This document shows positions 23,903 to 34,692 of a stretch of 64,000 nucleotides of DNA, piece after piece. Position 1 is the stretch's first letter. Each line of letters starts with the position of its first letter. A program made the position numbers and the translations under genes. Source of the stretch: Doryteuthis pealeii. Lineage: Eukaryota > Mollusca > Cephalopoda > Myopsida > Loliginidae. The stretch spans positions 133,283,209 through 133,347,208 of the forward strand of contig CM042139.1 of NCBI GenBank assembly GCA_023376005.1, read 5' to 3'. A model generated the notes under the pieces. That model ran no database searches and was not told the DNA's origin. It saw nothing but the letters and a program-made list of their open reading frames with translations.

Positions 23903-24125
23903 AACAGGTTTGAATTCATAGTTTCCTTCACATAGAATAATTGCCTTACCAAGATTAAATAGAAAATTCTGTCCTTCTATTTACTCATAACTGGAGAAAG
24001 AATAGTTTCATACCTTTCCCAATGGTAGGTGCGCTATGTGAAATGCAAACAACCTCCTCCACTATTCGAACTCATGTCACCGTGTCCATTTCCTACGGCG
24101 TTAACCATTACGCAACGTGCACTCT
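23903..24125 (-). mobile_element. SINE S1, tail-truncated
   Basis: Body from AGGTTTGAATTCATAGTTT on plus to the tRNA head (CGTTAACCATTACGCAACG on plus). The S1 3' tail is missing where it meets the LINE relic. Confidence 0.75.
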
Positions 24126-24142
24126 GCGTTCTGAAAGGCGAG

Positions 24143-24330
24143 GATTGGTTTGGTTTTGTTTGTTTGTTTTACGGCATATCAACCTCAGTGGGTCATTTAA
24201 TGCCGACCAAATTTTGAAATAAATTAATTGTTAATAGATACTCAATTTTGTTTATGAACTCATGTTTTTTCTATTTAACTCATAGATGGGACATAACAGT
24301 GACAGTCCAATAGCCAGGACTACTTTATAA
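24143..24330 (+). repeat. Dispersed repeat family C
   Basis: Stem-loop head at 24,171-24,206 (ACGGCATATCAACC..GGGTCATTTAATGCCGA), then the downstream family sequence AACTCATG..ATTTAACTCATAGATGGGAC, as at 57,930-57,965. It joins SINE S2 at 24,331. Confidence 0.7.
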
Positions 24331-24541
24331 CCCTCAGTCGGTAGAGCGTTCGGCTAGAAACCACAAGGTTCCTAGTTCAATACCGGTCCTCGCCAACTCA
24401 GCGTATGAGTAGCACAGGGATATGTGCGGTAAAGTAAGAAGCTGATGGTAGGTCCTTGGTCTAGCGCAAGTGAAAAGGGGATAGACTCCCTCGCTGATTG
24501 GCTGATACCGACTTTAGGCCGCCCCGACGACTTTACTTTTT
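24331..24541 (+). mobile_element. tRNA-derived SINE, family S2
   Basis: Head CTCAGTCGGTAGAGCGTTCG (A-box) and GGTTCCTAGTTCAATACC (B-box), then a body with GAAAAGGGGATAGACTCCCT, ending GACGACTTTACTTTTT. Minus-strand copies lie at 30,611-30,868 and 63,501-63,745, and a head-only trace at about 25,500. The anticodon region is not usable as a tRNA. Confidence 0.82.
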
Positions 24542-24950
24542 ACATATAGTAGTATGAAAATCGAAAGGGGAGCAATCTTTGAAAATGTCTTGTAAGTAAA
24601 TAGATTAATTATCGAAAGGATTATTCCTTCTAAAGGTTGTCTTTATAACGCTTAAAGACACCCATAGAAAAAAATGTCGTACAATAAAAAGACACATAGA
24701 AAGAACAAAAACATATTTGCTGAATGTATTTTCACTATGTCACTTGTCAAATGAATTCATTTAGGGTTTTTACTTTAAATGATAACATCACAGAACGCGA
24801 TAGAAATTTTAATTCTAAAAAAAAAAAATAATGTAAATAAGGTATCCTTTCCTTTTTTTAAATGATCGCATCCCCAATATATAAGTTAAGGAATAGAACC
24901 TAACAGTTTCAGAGAAAAGCAATTTCTTTAGATTTTACAAAACAATCTTA

Positions 24951-25316
24951 TTATAATGGAGATTCGGTATCGGTCTTTCTGTAACCGAAACTACGTCACT
25001 ACGTACGTCACAATTACCTCAGGAATTGCGGAAGTTTATCAATGAGTATTTAATCTATTGTCAAAATTATTAATACATAGAACAGAATAATGTTATTTAT
25101 TAATGATGTGTCTATGAAAATCTGAGTTAGATTTGCCTCAAAACAGCCCATGTTATTAAAATCTGGAAATGTGTCTTATATATCACTAAGAAATAAATCA
25201 ATACTTTAATAAATCTAATATTTTTATTAATGTGATGTAAATAACTAAGAGAATTGTGACTTCGGTACTGATATAATTTCGGTTACAGACAGACAAACAC
25301 ACAATCTCCATTATAA
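24951..25316. mobile_element. MITE with terminal inverted repeats
   Basis: Ends TTATAATGGAGATT and AATCTCCATTATAA, with homology continuing inward through CTGTAACCGAAA (left) and TTTCGGTTACAG (right), giving imperfect terminal repeats of about 50-80 bp. 366 bp, no coding frame. The right end alone recurs at 33,150-33,236. The superfamily is unclear because a target duplication is not obvious. Confidence 0.82.
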
Positions 25317-25499
25317 GAAGAAGAATTACGAATGCGGGCATTTTGCTGTACTGTTATAACTGGTGTAATTGTTTTGATATTAAAACCTATTTCTCGTCGT
25401 TCTACTCTTTAATTTACAATTCAATTTTAATATCAAATGACCCTAAACTGCATTTGTTGGTTGGGCCCCGGTTCTAGATATCTGACGAGCGGGGATTAG

Positions 25500-25550
25500 C
25501 CTTTCAGCTCAGTCGGTAGAGAACACAACTAAAAATCGCAAGTAAGAAAT
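25500..25550 (+). repeat. tRNA-like fragment (S2 head trace)
   Basis: CTTTCAGCTCAGTCGGTAGA at 25,501-25,520 matches the S2 A-box end. No B-box or body follows. Confidence 0.45.
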
Positions 25551-25943
25551 GTTTACCCATTTTCTGTTACTACTGTGGCATTCACGCTGGGTCAGTTGAG
25601 CCAGCATCCGCCAACAAATTCACCATATCCTGAATGAATTTGGTTTCAAAAGAGGTAAATAAAGTTTCCATGTAATTATCTTTTTGAAAATGTAAAAAAT
25701 AAATCCTCCTGTGGCACCTTTGCTAATTAAAAAAATAATTAGATTAATTAAGGAGTGATTGATATATGAGGAAAACAAGTTGCCGCCAAAATTTCTCGTA
25801 GAAATTTCTTTTAATTAAAAACTTCGTCTTTTATTAAACAAGTACAGAGAATGTTATTAACATCCGATAATTAACCCATGTTTTTTGAGAACATGAAAAA
25901 AGTTATGTGCCGATAACATTGTTTATATCTACTTCGTACTATG

Positions 25944-26207
25944 AAAGTGCGTGGAGTCATAGGAAATGGATTCTTCGATCTGTGTTCAAATCCTGGACGA
26001 GGCTGTTTGCATTTCACATAGAGCTAGTTCCCTAAGGAAAGGCATGATTCTAACTATGCTTCCTCTATTAATAAATAGTATGGTATACTGTGCTCTTTAA
26101 CCTTGGTTTGGCAACCAGTCTAGGAGAAGGAAAACTGTTTTTTCAATCCTGTTAAATTCCGCTTAATAAATTGAACTTCTGTTACATCGTTCTCGTGAGG
26201 AAGGGTT

Positions 26208-26213
<6 letters not shown>
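25944..26213 (+). mobile_element. SINE S1, old full-length copy
   Basis: Damaged head (AGTGCGTGGAGTCATAGG), B-box TGTTCAAATCCTGG, body, and tail ending GAGGAAGGGTTGGTA followed by TA repeats. More diverged than the 11.2 and 13.9 kb copies. Confidence 0.8.
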
Positions 26214-26243
<30 letters not shown>

Positions 26244-26246
<3 letters not shown>

Positions 26247-26600
26247 TAATAAGAATGAAAGTAAACTCTGGGGGGGACACAGTTAAATCCGACGCGTTTG
26301 CACTCCCAACTGACCAAGTGTTCAGTCTGGAACAATCTCTCCCAACAAAGCTGCGCTCTTCTCACCAACACTATCCAAATATATTTATCTCTTCCTCTCG
26401 TCGCGACAGCCAAAATGCTACTGCAGGCTTTCTCCCCGGTCTTGGAGGGCAGGTCCTTAAATACACAATTACTGTGTTCATCCGGGCTCCTTACTCTGAA
26501 TTGCCCGTGCAGCACGTTCAACATTCATCAACACGCGTCAATCCTCACGACGAAACCGGGTTACTCTACACAGTTTAGTAATTCACATGCGTCAGGCCAC
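26244..26600 (-). mobile_element. Candidate 3' LTR of the gypsy-type element
   Basis: GC-richer unique DNA downstream (on the minus strand) of the integrase reading frame. On the minus strand a TATA-like TATTTAAGG lies at 26,454-26,463 with a GC-rich stretch after it, as expected of an LTR promoter. No second copy exists in the window, so LTR limits cannot be fixed by comparison. Confidence 0.35.
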
Positions 26601-26725
26601 GACCAACGATCAGGAGGATTTGAGTTCAATACCCCACCCGCCCCTGATCTCATTCTGCATGCCAAACACAGTCGTGCACGCTTCGAACCACTACGTGCGT
26701 GTTTTCTCTCGCCCTGATCTCATGA

Positions 26726-27500
26726 TCACAAAGATGATAGTCTGGCGGCGGGCACTTTCATCAGGTACTTCTTTGCAAAGTTGGTTGGTTGGGGGTGGTC
26801 AGCTTCTGCTTCTTCCGTAGGTTCATTGTCCGACTCAGTGTCTTCGTCATTCATCAGACTCTCCACCCCTCTCTCAGAGGACGTTGTGCTGTCGGAGTCT
26901 TCCTCCGATGTGGTGACACAGTGGCGTGGGCACAAGTCCTTTACATGGCGGGGTATCCCGTCCACCAGAATTGAGCGTGGGCTAATTATGTCGGTCACCT
27001 CACCCCTGCCGAACTTCGTGATACACCAACTCTGCTGCGCCTTGACCCACACGTGATCTCCAACTTGGTAAGAGCTGTGCTTGGAATCCGAGGACGCTGT
27101 CGCAGCATTAGCTTCCTTCACCCTAACTTCGTATCTATAGACCCCGTTGGCAGGCGTTGTGGAGGGTGACACGTCGTCTCTGGGTGTGATGTTATACCAG
27201 TAGACAGCCTCCTGTATGGAACAGCGCATCCTGGCCGTAATTCGTTTCACCGTGCGGTGACATCGCTCCGCTATGCCATTCCCGGCTGGGGCGTATGCGC
27301 AATGGAATGCCAAGTGAATTCCCCACTCATGTGTGAAACCTTGGAACGCTTTGCTGCAGAAGGCTGTGTCATTGTCCGTAAAGATTTCATGCGGCGGGCC
27401 ACGCTCGAAGAACACCGCTTCCAGCTGGCGAATCACGCTTGCAGAGTATTGCCTCGCCAACTACTTCCAAATGGAGAAACTACTCGTTTGGACTTAAATT
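26726..27500 (-). pseudogene. Ty3/gypsy-type retroelement integrase, C-terminal two thirds
   Basis: About 244 codons stay open on the minus strand (27,460 to 26,726). FTDNDTAF supplies the second catalytic Asp (residue 29) and GNGIAERCHRTVKRI supplies Glu at residue 65, so the D(35)E spacing of retroviral-type integrases is exact. SYQVGDHVWVK and the KFGRGEVTDI region look like the C-terminal SH3-like domain, followed by an acidic tail. Directly upstream the frame continues as SSFSIWK but meets a TAG at 27,461-27,463. The HHCC zinc domain and first Asp, and all of gag, protease, reverse transcriptase and RNase H, are missing. The 5' side is cut by family C and SINE S1 sequence. The long clean frame suggests relative youth. 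Confidence 0.85.
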
Positions 27501-27509
27501 TGATTTGTT

Positions 27510-27580
27510 TTGATTTCTTTGTTTAATGGCATATCAAAATATAGATTATTTAATGCCGGATTAATTTTTTATTCAACCGA
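27510..27580 (+). repeat. Family C stem-loop head
   Basis: ATGGCATATCA..TTATTTAATGCCGG at 27,526-27,559 with the usual T-rich lead-in. It abuts the truncated integrase. Confidence 0.55.
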
Positions 27581-27597
27581 TCACTGGGTATATATAT

Positions 27598-27881
27598 TTA
27601 CCAACTCCTCCGCACGAGCAGGATACGACACAAGGTCAATTTCTTAAGCGGAGTTCAACAGGTTTGAATTTAGAGTTTTCCTTCTCCTAGACCGGTTGTC
27701 TAACCAAGGTTAAAGAGCCCAGTCTGCCCTACTATTTATCCATAGCTGGAGGGAGAGTAGGATTCATACCTTTCCCAAGGGTATTAGCGCTAAGTGAAAT
27801 GCAATTACCACGTCCAGGATTTGAACTCGGGGCGACGAGTCCATTCCCCATGACTTTAACCATTACACCAGGCGCTTCCTA
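27598..27881 (-). mobile_element. SINE S1, full length with short target-site duplication
   Basis: Tail to head in minus orientation. ATCACTGGGTA occurs at about 27,580-27,590 and again at about 27,883-27,893, giving an 11-bp or longer duplication. Confidence 0.87.
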
Positions 27882-27894
27882 CCATCACTGGGTA

Positions 27895-28225
27895 AAGGTA
27901 TTTACCCAACCCATCTACCACGGGAAGGATGTTACATAAGGTCGCAAAAAGGGGCATTCACCAAAGATAGAAGTAAATAAAATCCAGTAATTATCTCTAT
28001 TAGGGTTTGGTTTCGTTTGTTTAATGGCATATCAACTTTCATGTGATATTTAAGGCCAAAGTCATCCTTGTAGAAGAACAGTAGTTGTACTATTTAATCA
28101 ATGGCTGGGATAAGAAGGTTCATACCTTTCACGAGGGTATTAGTTCGAAAGTGAAAATAGTAGTCAGACTAGAGTTCGAACATGCTCACTAAAATGTGAC
28201 AGTCAGTCAGATTACTATGGGGACT
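27895..28225. repeat. Mixed repeat fragments: S3 tail, family C, S1-like body
   Basis: 27,897-27,950 resembles the S3 SINE end (TTTACCCAACCCATC..CACGGGAAGGATG). 28,007-28,100 is family C with its head at 28,024-28,059. 28,100-28,160 carries an S1-like TTCATACCTTTCACGAGGGT. Confidence 0.5.
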
Positions 28226-28422
28226 ACCCCCCCCCAAAAAAAGTGAATTTAGTTAATGACGAGCGATTTCACGAAGAGGTAAAATAGAAATCGTTAGTGC
28301 TAGCGAATTGGCAATTTTTTTCTTTTTCCGGTCGGCGCATACTTGAGTTCGCGATAATTCCACGTTGAAATGATGAACAATAATTATCTTCCAACGAGTC
28401 AGTGAAGAAGCAATGATGAAAT

Positions 28423-28930
28423 AAGCGAAAGAAAATCTTGTAATGAAAACCTCCGTTTTTGCTGTTGATTTTTTTTACTCACCCGGGGAGCTTTTTATTT
28501 TTATTTTACATTCTTTCTTTCTTTCTTTCTTTCTTTCTTTCCCTCTTTCTTTCTTTCCTTCTTTTTTTCTTTCTTTCTTTTCTTCTTTCTTACTCTCTTT
28601 CGTTCTTCATTTATTTATTTATTTATCTATTCAGCTCTTTGTTTCCTTTATTCTCTTTCTCCCTACTCTCTATGTATCTCTTTTGCTCTTTCATTCTTTT
28701 ACACCCCATCTCTTTCTTTCTCTTTCTCTCACTTTCTCTTCAAATCTCTTTCTCTCTCTTCTCCTCTCTCTCTCTCTCTCACTCTCTCTCTCTCTCTCAC
28801 CCGGGAGCTTTTTTAAATTTTTTTTATCATATTTTAAGCGAAAGAAAATCTTGTAATGAAAGCCTCCGTTTTTGTTGTTGCTTTTTTTACTCACCCGGGG
28901 AACTTTTTTTATTATTTTTCTTTCTTTCTT
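28423..28930. repeat. Tandem ~413-bp duplication around CT-rich sequence
   Basis: AAGCGAAAGAAAATCTTGTA, then CTCCGTTTTTG and ACTCACCCGGGGA, begin at 28,423 and again at 28,836. Between them lie CTTT, TTTA and CTCTCT low-complexity runs. A third CACCCGGGAGCTTTTTT is at about 28,798. Confidence 0.75.
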
Positions 28931-29267
28931 CTTTTCTTTCTTTCTTTCTTCCTTTATTTATTTATTTTTTTCCTTTTTTTTTTTGTCTTTTTTCTTTTTT
29001 CTTTCCTTACTGTTTTTTTCTATTTTATTTTTACGTAAAAAAGCCAACAAAAAAACAAAACAAAAAAAAAAAAACAAACGAACAAACTGAAAAGCCGCCC
29101 ACAGAAAAAAAGATTCTTTAGTCAAATTATTGACGGGAAAAAAAAAAGAAGTGTGAATGAATGTGCACATCGGTATATTGGCAAGTGAAACCAATACGAA
29201 CACTTCAGAAATGTTGACGTTCTTCTGCAGTTTTTTTATATTTTCTTTTAGTTATTATTATTCACTC

Positions 29268-29417
29268 CTTTTGAGTTTTTCACATCAGTGTTACCTGATG
29301 GTATTTCACTAGAGTCTGAGTGACAACAAGTCTCCTCTGGTGTCGAAAACTCTTCTGAGTATTCTGACAGATTGCAACAGTGCAGTAGTCTGGATGGTCT
29401 CAGTTCTTCTTCTTCTT

Positions 29418-29497
<80 letters not shown>

Positions 29498-29625
29498 CTC
29501 CTTTTGAGTTTTCACATTAGCATTAGCTGATGGTCTTTCACTGGAGTCTGAGTGACAGCAAGTCTCCTCAGGTCTCCAGGACTCTTCTGAGTATTCTGGC
29601 AGATTGCAGCAGTGCAGTGTTCTGA

Positions 29626-29670
<45 letters not shown>

Positions 29671-29820
29671 TTAGAGTTCTTCACACCAGCGTTAGCTGAT
29701 GGTCTTTCACTAGAGCCTGAGTGACAACAAGTCTCCTCAGGTGTCCAGGACTCTTCTGAGTATTTTGGCAGATTGCTGCAATGCAGTATTCTGGATGGTC
29801 TCAATTCTTCCTCTGATTTC
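29268..29820 (-). repeat. Three tandem non-LTR 3' tails with (AAT)n ends
   Basis: Three ~135-bp cores (29,268-29,404, 29,494-29,628, 29,671-29,815), each separated by TTC/TTA runs. On the minus strand each reads like TIQNTALLQSARILRRVL and ends with GAGTGAATAAT..(AAT)n. The peptide matches the final segment (..LQKTALLGTARILRKVL..) I associate with the same RLE-type non-LTR group as 9,896-10,330, so these are 3'-end fragments in tandem. Clade assignment is from memory. Confidence 0.65.
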
Positions 29821-30066
29821 TAGATTTTCCAACTCTTTTTTTTTTTTTTTTTTTTTCTTTTTGATCAGCAGGAAGGAATTGCTTTTCTCAGAAATATTTG
29901 AGTCTTTGAGCATTCTTTTAAGGAGGAAAGCGGAAAAGATCAAAGGAAAAACCGAAAACTGGCTCAATTTAAAAGACGATTCTTAAAAGTCTACAATGAG
30001 GATAATATTGACAGCAATGTCAACAACAACAACAACAACACCAGAAGCAGCAGCAGCAACAACTAA

Positions 30067-30081
30067 AATAATAATAATAAT

Positions 30082-30115
<34 letters not shown>

Positions 30116-30118
30116 GAC
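30067..30118. repeat. (AAT)n microsatellite
   Basis: About 15 AAT units directly before the non-LTR relic at 30,119. Confidence 0.95.
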
Positions 30119-30480
30119 TAGGCACGACTGGGTGGGAAGGGAGATCTACTGGGAATAGTTCAAGAAATTAAATTTTCATCATGCAACAAAACGATATATG
30201 CACAAACCTGAATCTGAGCTGAATAATGAGAGGAATAATATTCTATGGGACTTTGAGATACAGACGGATACCTAATCCCGGCTAGGAGACAAGACCTAGT
30301 GTTAATCAAGAAGAAAAACACATACACCGTAAATTGTACTTGGAAATAGCTAAGATTGGACAATATCAAGAGAGAAACGAAATCTCTATCAATAACAAAA
30401 TAATGCAATAAAAACAAATCATGACAAAGCAAAAATTGATAATACGCAGACAAACATCAAGTGTAGGTTATCTGAAGATA
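30119..30480 (+). pseudogene. Non-LTR retrotransposon C-terminal fragments in altered order
   Basis: The plus-strand frame RHDWVGREIYW, then FHHATKRYMHKPESELNNE and ILWDFEIQTDT, matches the 9,896 relic downstream of its knuckle. RQDLVLIKKKNTYTVN then resembles the endonuclease core (RPDLVVI.K....I.D). Downstream, at about 30,420-30,475, AKIDNTQTNIKCRLSEDIDE matches the knuckle that should lie upstream of RHDW. So two fragments are joined out of order, or a second copy begins. Confidence 0.6.
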
Positions 30481-30610
30481 TAGATGAAACGGATAATCTA
30501 TACATATATAAGGGCAGTTGTGTGTATATGTATGTCCGGAGGAAACTTCGATTTAATTACAAAGTCAATGTTTTAAGAGCCATGGTATTAATTTCATTCA
30601 AAATCCTTCT

Positions 30611-30868
30611 AAGTAAGTAAAGTCGACGGGGCTGCCTAAAGTCCGTATCAGCCAGTCAGCGAGGGAGTCTATCCCCTTTTCAATAGCGTTAGACCAAGGA
30701 GATTGTTTTTTAGCATCTGAGATGGAGCGCCACACCTACCATCAGCTCCTTAATTTACCGCACAGATCCCTCTGCTACTCATACGCTGAGTTGGCGAGGA
30801 CCGGTATCGAACTAGGAACCTTGTGGTTTCTAGCCGAACGCTCTACCGACTGAGCTAACCCGACCCCG
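30611..30868 (-). mobile_element. SINE S2
   Basis: Minus-strand copy. The head on plus reads CTCTACCGACTGAGCTAACC, preceded by GGTATCGAACTAGGAACC (B-box complement). The body holds AGGGAGTCTATCCCCTTTTC. Confidence 0.82.
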
Positions 30869-31104
30869 AAGCATATCTATTTGACTCATACATTGGATTC
30901 TATTATATATTATCACTCCAGGTCAGAGTGAATGCCAATGAAAGAAACTTCAAACTCCTGATTTCCCCAACTGTAGCCTAACCCTTCGGGTAGAGGTAAG
31001 GATCATATCCAGGGCAAAACAGATAATGGAGTGAAAAGATAGCAAAGAGCAGAAGGCAATGATGCTGATGATGATAATGAAGAATACAATAAAGAAGAAA
31101 ATCC

Positions 31105-31735
31105 AAAGAAGAAGAAGAAGACCTCAAAGAAGAAGACATCAAAGAAGAAGAAGAAGAAGAAGAAGAAGAAGAAGAAGAAGAAGAAGAAGAAGAAGAAGAG
31201 AAGAAGAAGAAGAAGAAGAAGAAGAAAAAGAAGAAACATCAAAGAAGAAGAAGAAGAAGAAGAAAGAAGAAGAAGAAGAAAAGAAGAAGAAGAAGAAGAA
31301 TCAAAAGAAGAAGAAGAAGAAAAACATCCAATAAAAAGAAGAAAACATCAAAGAAGAAGAAGAAGAAGAAGAAGAAGAAGAAGAAGAAGAAGAAGAAGAA
31401 GAAATAATAATAGAAGAAAACATCAAAGAAGAAGAAGAAGAAGAAGAAGACCCCAAAGAAGAAGAAGAAGAAGAAGAAGAAACATCAAGAAGAAGAAGAA
31501 GAAAGAAGAGAAGAAGACCTCAAAGAAGAAGAAGAAGAAGAAGAAGAAACATCAAAGAGAGAAGAAAAGAAGAAGAAGAAGAAGAAGAAGAACATCAAAG
31601 AAGAAGAAGAAAGAAGAAGAAGAAGAAGAAGAAGAAGAAGAAGATATCAAAGAAAAAGAAGAAGAGAGGAAAACATCAAAGAAGAAGAAGAAGAAGAAGA
31701 AGAAGAAGAAGAAGAAGAAGAAGAAGAAGAAACAT
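31105..31735. repeat. (AAG)n minisatellite with CATCAAAG spacers
   Basis: About 630 bp of AAG runs divided by short ACATCAAAG or ACCTCAAAG spacers, giving a higher-order unit of variable length. Confidence 0.95.
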
Positions 31736-32280
31736 TAGAAGACCTCAAAGAAAACAAAAACAAGAACAAGAACCTGCTGACTGAGAAAACTTGCAGAGGA
31801 AGCCTTGAAAGTGATAATGAAGAACTGGACAGCGATGATGAGCAATAGAAGAAAAATTAAACACACGAAGAAGAATTACCAAAAATCGATTGATAAAAAA
31901 AAAAACTCGGACGCAAAAAAGAAATAGCAAATGCAAAAGGAAAAGTAGAAGCAAAAGAAATAAAAACAGAAAACCAAACTAAACGAAACTGTGAGAAATC
32001 CGACTGTGCAAAAAAATGTGGAGATATGCAAATGAGGAGCTTGAAATTCGAGACAGCAACAAAAACAATTTGAATGATAAATATTGTGTGAAACCTCATA
32101 GGAAAGGCGGGGGAGGAAATATTGGTCACAGGTTTTACAAGAATTTAAGGCAGCGGGCAAATATACACATATGTATTTATATACTATTTTAGATTTAGAT
32201 TTAGATTTCATATAAGTATTAAAATATATACATGGACATGCATGCATATAAATGGGTTGTGTAATTGATACAGAGATAGA
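31736..32280. other. No recognised feature
   Basis: A-rich unique sequence. No repeat family or frame supported. Confidence 0.4.
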
Positions 32281-32287
32281 TAGGAGC

Positions 32288-32289
32288 AG

Positions 32290-32340
<51 letters not shown>

Positions 32341-32439
32341 GATATAGATAGATAGATAGATATATAGATATAGATAGATAGTTTATGTAGATAGATAATG
32401 TAATAACTCGGTAGGTAGATATAAATAACATAAATAGAT

Positions 32440-32497
<58 letters not shown>

Positions 32498-32584
32498 GTA
32501 TATATTTAATCTTCATAATAACGCCCAACTTACTTCAACATAAAAAAGACATTAAGCGAAACTTTTAGTAGGTTTATCTGACTC

Positions 32585-32625
<41 letters not shown>
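32288..32625. repeat. (CA)n, (TA)n, (GATA)n cluster with foldback fragment
   Basis: CA 32,288-32,320, TA, GATA to 32,395, TA 32,439-32,500 and 32,586-32,625. Between the last two lies a fragment (32,513-32,555) related to the foldback at 22.2 kb. Confidence 0.85.
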
Positions 32626-32628
<3 letters not shown>

Positions 32629-32629
32629 T

Positions 32630-33730
32630 ATACTAGCAAATATATGCACCCTCCGGTGCAAGTATTTAAGTTTAAATGTAATAAAACATTATACTAAATT
32701 AAAAAAGGCTAATGAAACTAAATAAGAATGCAGATAAAAAGATTTGAAACATGGAACAACTGAAACTTACTGTTCCATCCCACTCGTCTTTCATTGCTAT
32801 TTTTTCTAATGTAAGTATTTAGTTAAAAAGAGGAAGTAAGAATAAAATGACAGTTATTTTATCTTGTTAATGGATTTCATTTAAGATTCATTGAAGAGAT
32901 TTTTGCTTATATTCAATAAATAAAAACTAAACAGTTAGAAATCAATAACACTGAGCACATATTTATTAAATTCGATTTTTTAATATCAATATGCAAATTA
33001 GCCTTCCCGTTCACACTGTAAACCGCTGTTTTGTTGTATATAAAAATATAATTACATGTTATTCGTTTGTAGATATGGTTAACAGTATTAATAATGTAAA
33101 ACAATTTTATTAATTATTAAAAAGGTTAAAATAAAATCATGGAGAATGTAATGTCAATAACTAAGGGAATTGTGACTTGAGTAGTGATATAGTTTCGGTT
33201 ACAGACAGAAAAACACACAATGTCCATTATAATAAGATATGTATAAGGAAAATGGAATAAAACCCGACAGTATGTAAGAATGAAAAAACAAAAAATTCAA
33301 CGGATATTTTCATTTTTTGAACGAAGATATAGTTAGGTCTACATTCGGACATTTCATATATTATCCATTATCAGATATTATAATAGATAATTATAATTAT
33401 ATTAAAGAGTGATAAGATGAAGCTCTTGAAGAAAATAACATATTGAAGGGAGATCAGACGAAAACGAAGCGTTTTGTATCCTTTGATAATAACATGGCAT
33501 TAATGTTGCTTTGTCCAAACATTTTTGCATATGCCAAGGCTGTATTTTGCGCCGAGAGGGGAAATTTAAAGCGTTTGTTTTTTTCTGAGTTATAAAACGC
33601 GGCAAACGCATGCATTCAGATTGAAGAAAAATAAAACTGAACTACAAATATAAACATAAATAAAAATGGAGTGTTTTTTTTAAAGATGTTTTCTATTGTC
33701 TTGCTTTATGACGTAATCTCACATTCGTTG
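32630..33730. other. No recognised gene; AT-rich
   Basis: Apart from the MITE end at 33,136-33,238 I see only AT-rich unique DNA. 32,631-32,660 (TACTAGCAAATATATGCACC) loosely resembles 61,748-61,765, so an unnamed repeat may start here. Confidence 0.4.
33136..33238 (+). repeat. Fragment of the 24.95 kb MITE (one end)
   Basis: CAATAACTAAGGGAATTGTG, then TTTCGGTTACAGACAG and TCCATTATAA match the right end of the 24,951-25,316 element in the same orientation. Confidence 0.75.
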
Positions 33731-33830
33731 NNNNNNNNNNNNNNNNNNNNNNNNNNNNNNNNNNNNNNNNNNNNNNNNNNNNNNNNNNNNNNNNNNNNNN
33801 NNNNNNNNNNNNNNNNNNNNNNNNNNNNNN
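33731..33830. other. Assembly gap (100 N)
   Basis: Exactly 100 Ns, a conventional placeholder of unknown true size. It lies at the outer edge of the palindrome's left arm, inside or next to a TTCTTG-rich satellite. Confidence 0.99.
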
Positions 33831-34656
33831 CCCTGTTCTTCTGTTCTTGTTCTTCCTTCTTTTCTTCTGTTCTTGTTCTTCTTGTTTCTGTTTCTTTTCT
33901 ATGTGTTCTTGTTCTTTTGGTCTTTTGCGTTCTTTCTTCTTCTGTTCTTGTTCTTGTTCTGTTACTTGTTCTTCCTTGTTCTTGTTCTCTTGTTCTCTGT
34001 TTCTTGTTCTTCTTGTTCTTGTCTTCTTGTTCTTTCTTTTCTGTTCTTCTTTGTTCTTCTTGTTCTTGTCTTGTTCTCTGTTCTTGTTCTTCTTGTCTTG
34101 TTCTTGTTCTGTTCTTCTTGTCTTGTTCTCTGTTCTCTTGTTCTTTTCTCTTGTTCTTTCTTGTTCTTCTCTTCTTGTTTTGGTCTTCTCATCTTGTTCT
34201 TCTCTTCTTCTTCTGCTCTCTTCTTCTTCTTCTCTTCTTCGTCTCTCTTCTTCTTCTTCTTCCTTCTAATGCTGATGAAGATGACAGCCATTAAATGTAT
34301 ACGAAAGCCTTCGAAAAAACCATTCGCAGAATTCATAAGTATAATGAAATATATCTCGAGGTTTTTCATCCTTACTTAGCCTGCCATAGCACGGGAAAAA
34401 GAAGAAGCATGAGAAAAAAGAATAAAAAGAATTATACACTGCATCTTTTTCTTACGTGAATTATAACACAACCCCAAAAATATCAAGACTAATTTAGAAT
34501 ATATATATTATATATATAATATATATATATAACCGAGTGATACACTTACCACCAAAGATGATTTGAAAAATAAATAAAATGATGCAACATATCTATATAC
34601 TACCCCAACACACACACACCCACACCACACCACACACACACCACACACACACACAC

Positions 34657-34692
<36 letters not shown>

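Noticed and set aside
24331..24400. Possible tRNA genes at SINE heads (also 63,680-63,745 and 11,227-11,300)
   Set aside because: A-box and B-box are present, but the cloverleaf is broken and the sequence continues into SINE bodies present in several copies.
26171..26717. Plus-strand frames of 135 and 139 codons opposite the LTR candidate
   Set aside because: They overlap the minus-strand retroelement remnant and share no recognisable motif.
28443..29121. Phe/Leu/Ser-rich frames of up to 220 codons
   Set aside because: CT-rich low-complexity sequence within a tandem repeat.
31003..31334. Poly-Phe and poly-Arg/Lys/Glu frames
   Set aside because: (AAG)n minisatellite artefacts.
33671..34379. 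Frames across the N gap and the TTCTTG satellite
   Set aside because: One runs through 100 Ns and the rest is low-complexity satellite.
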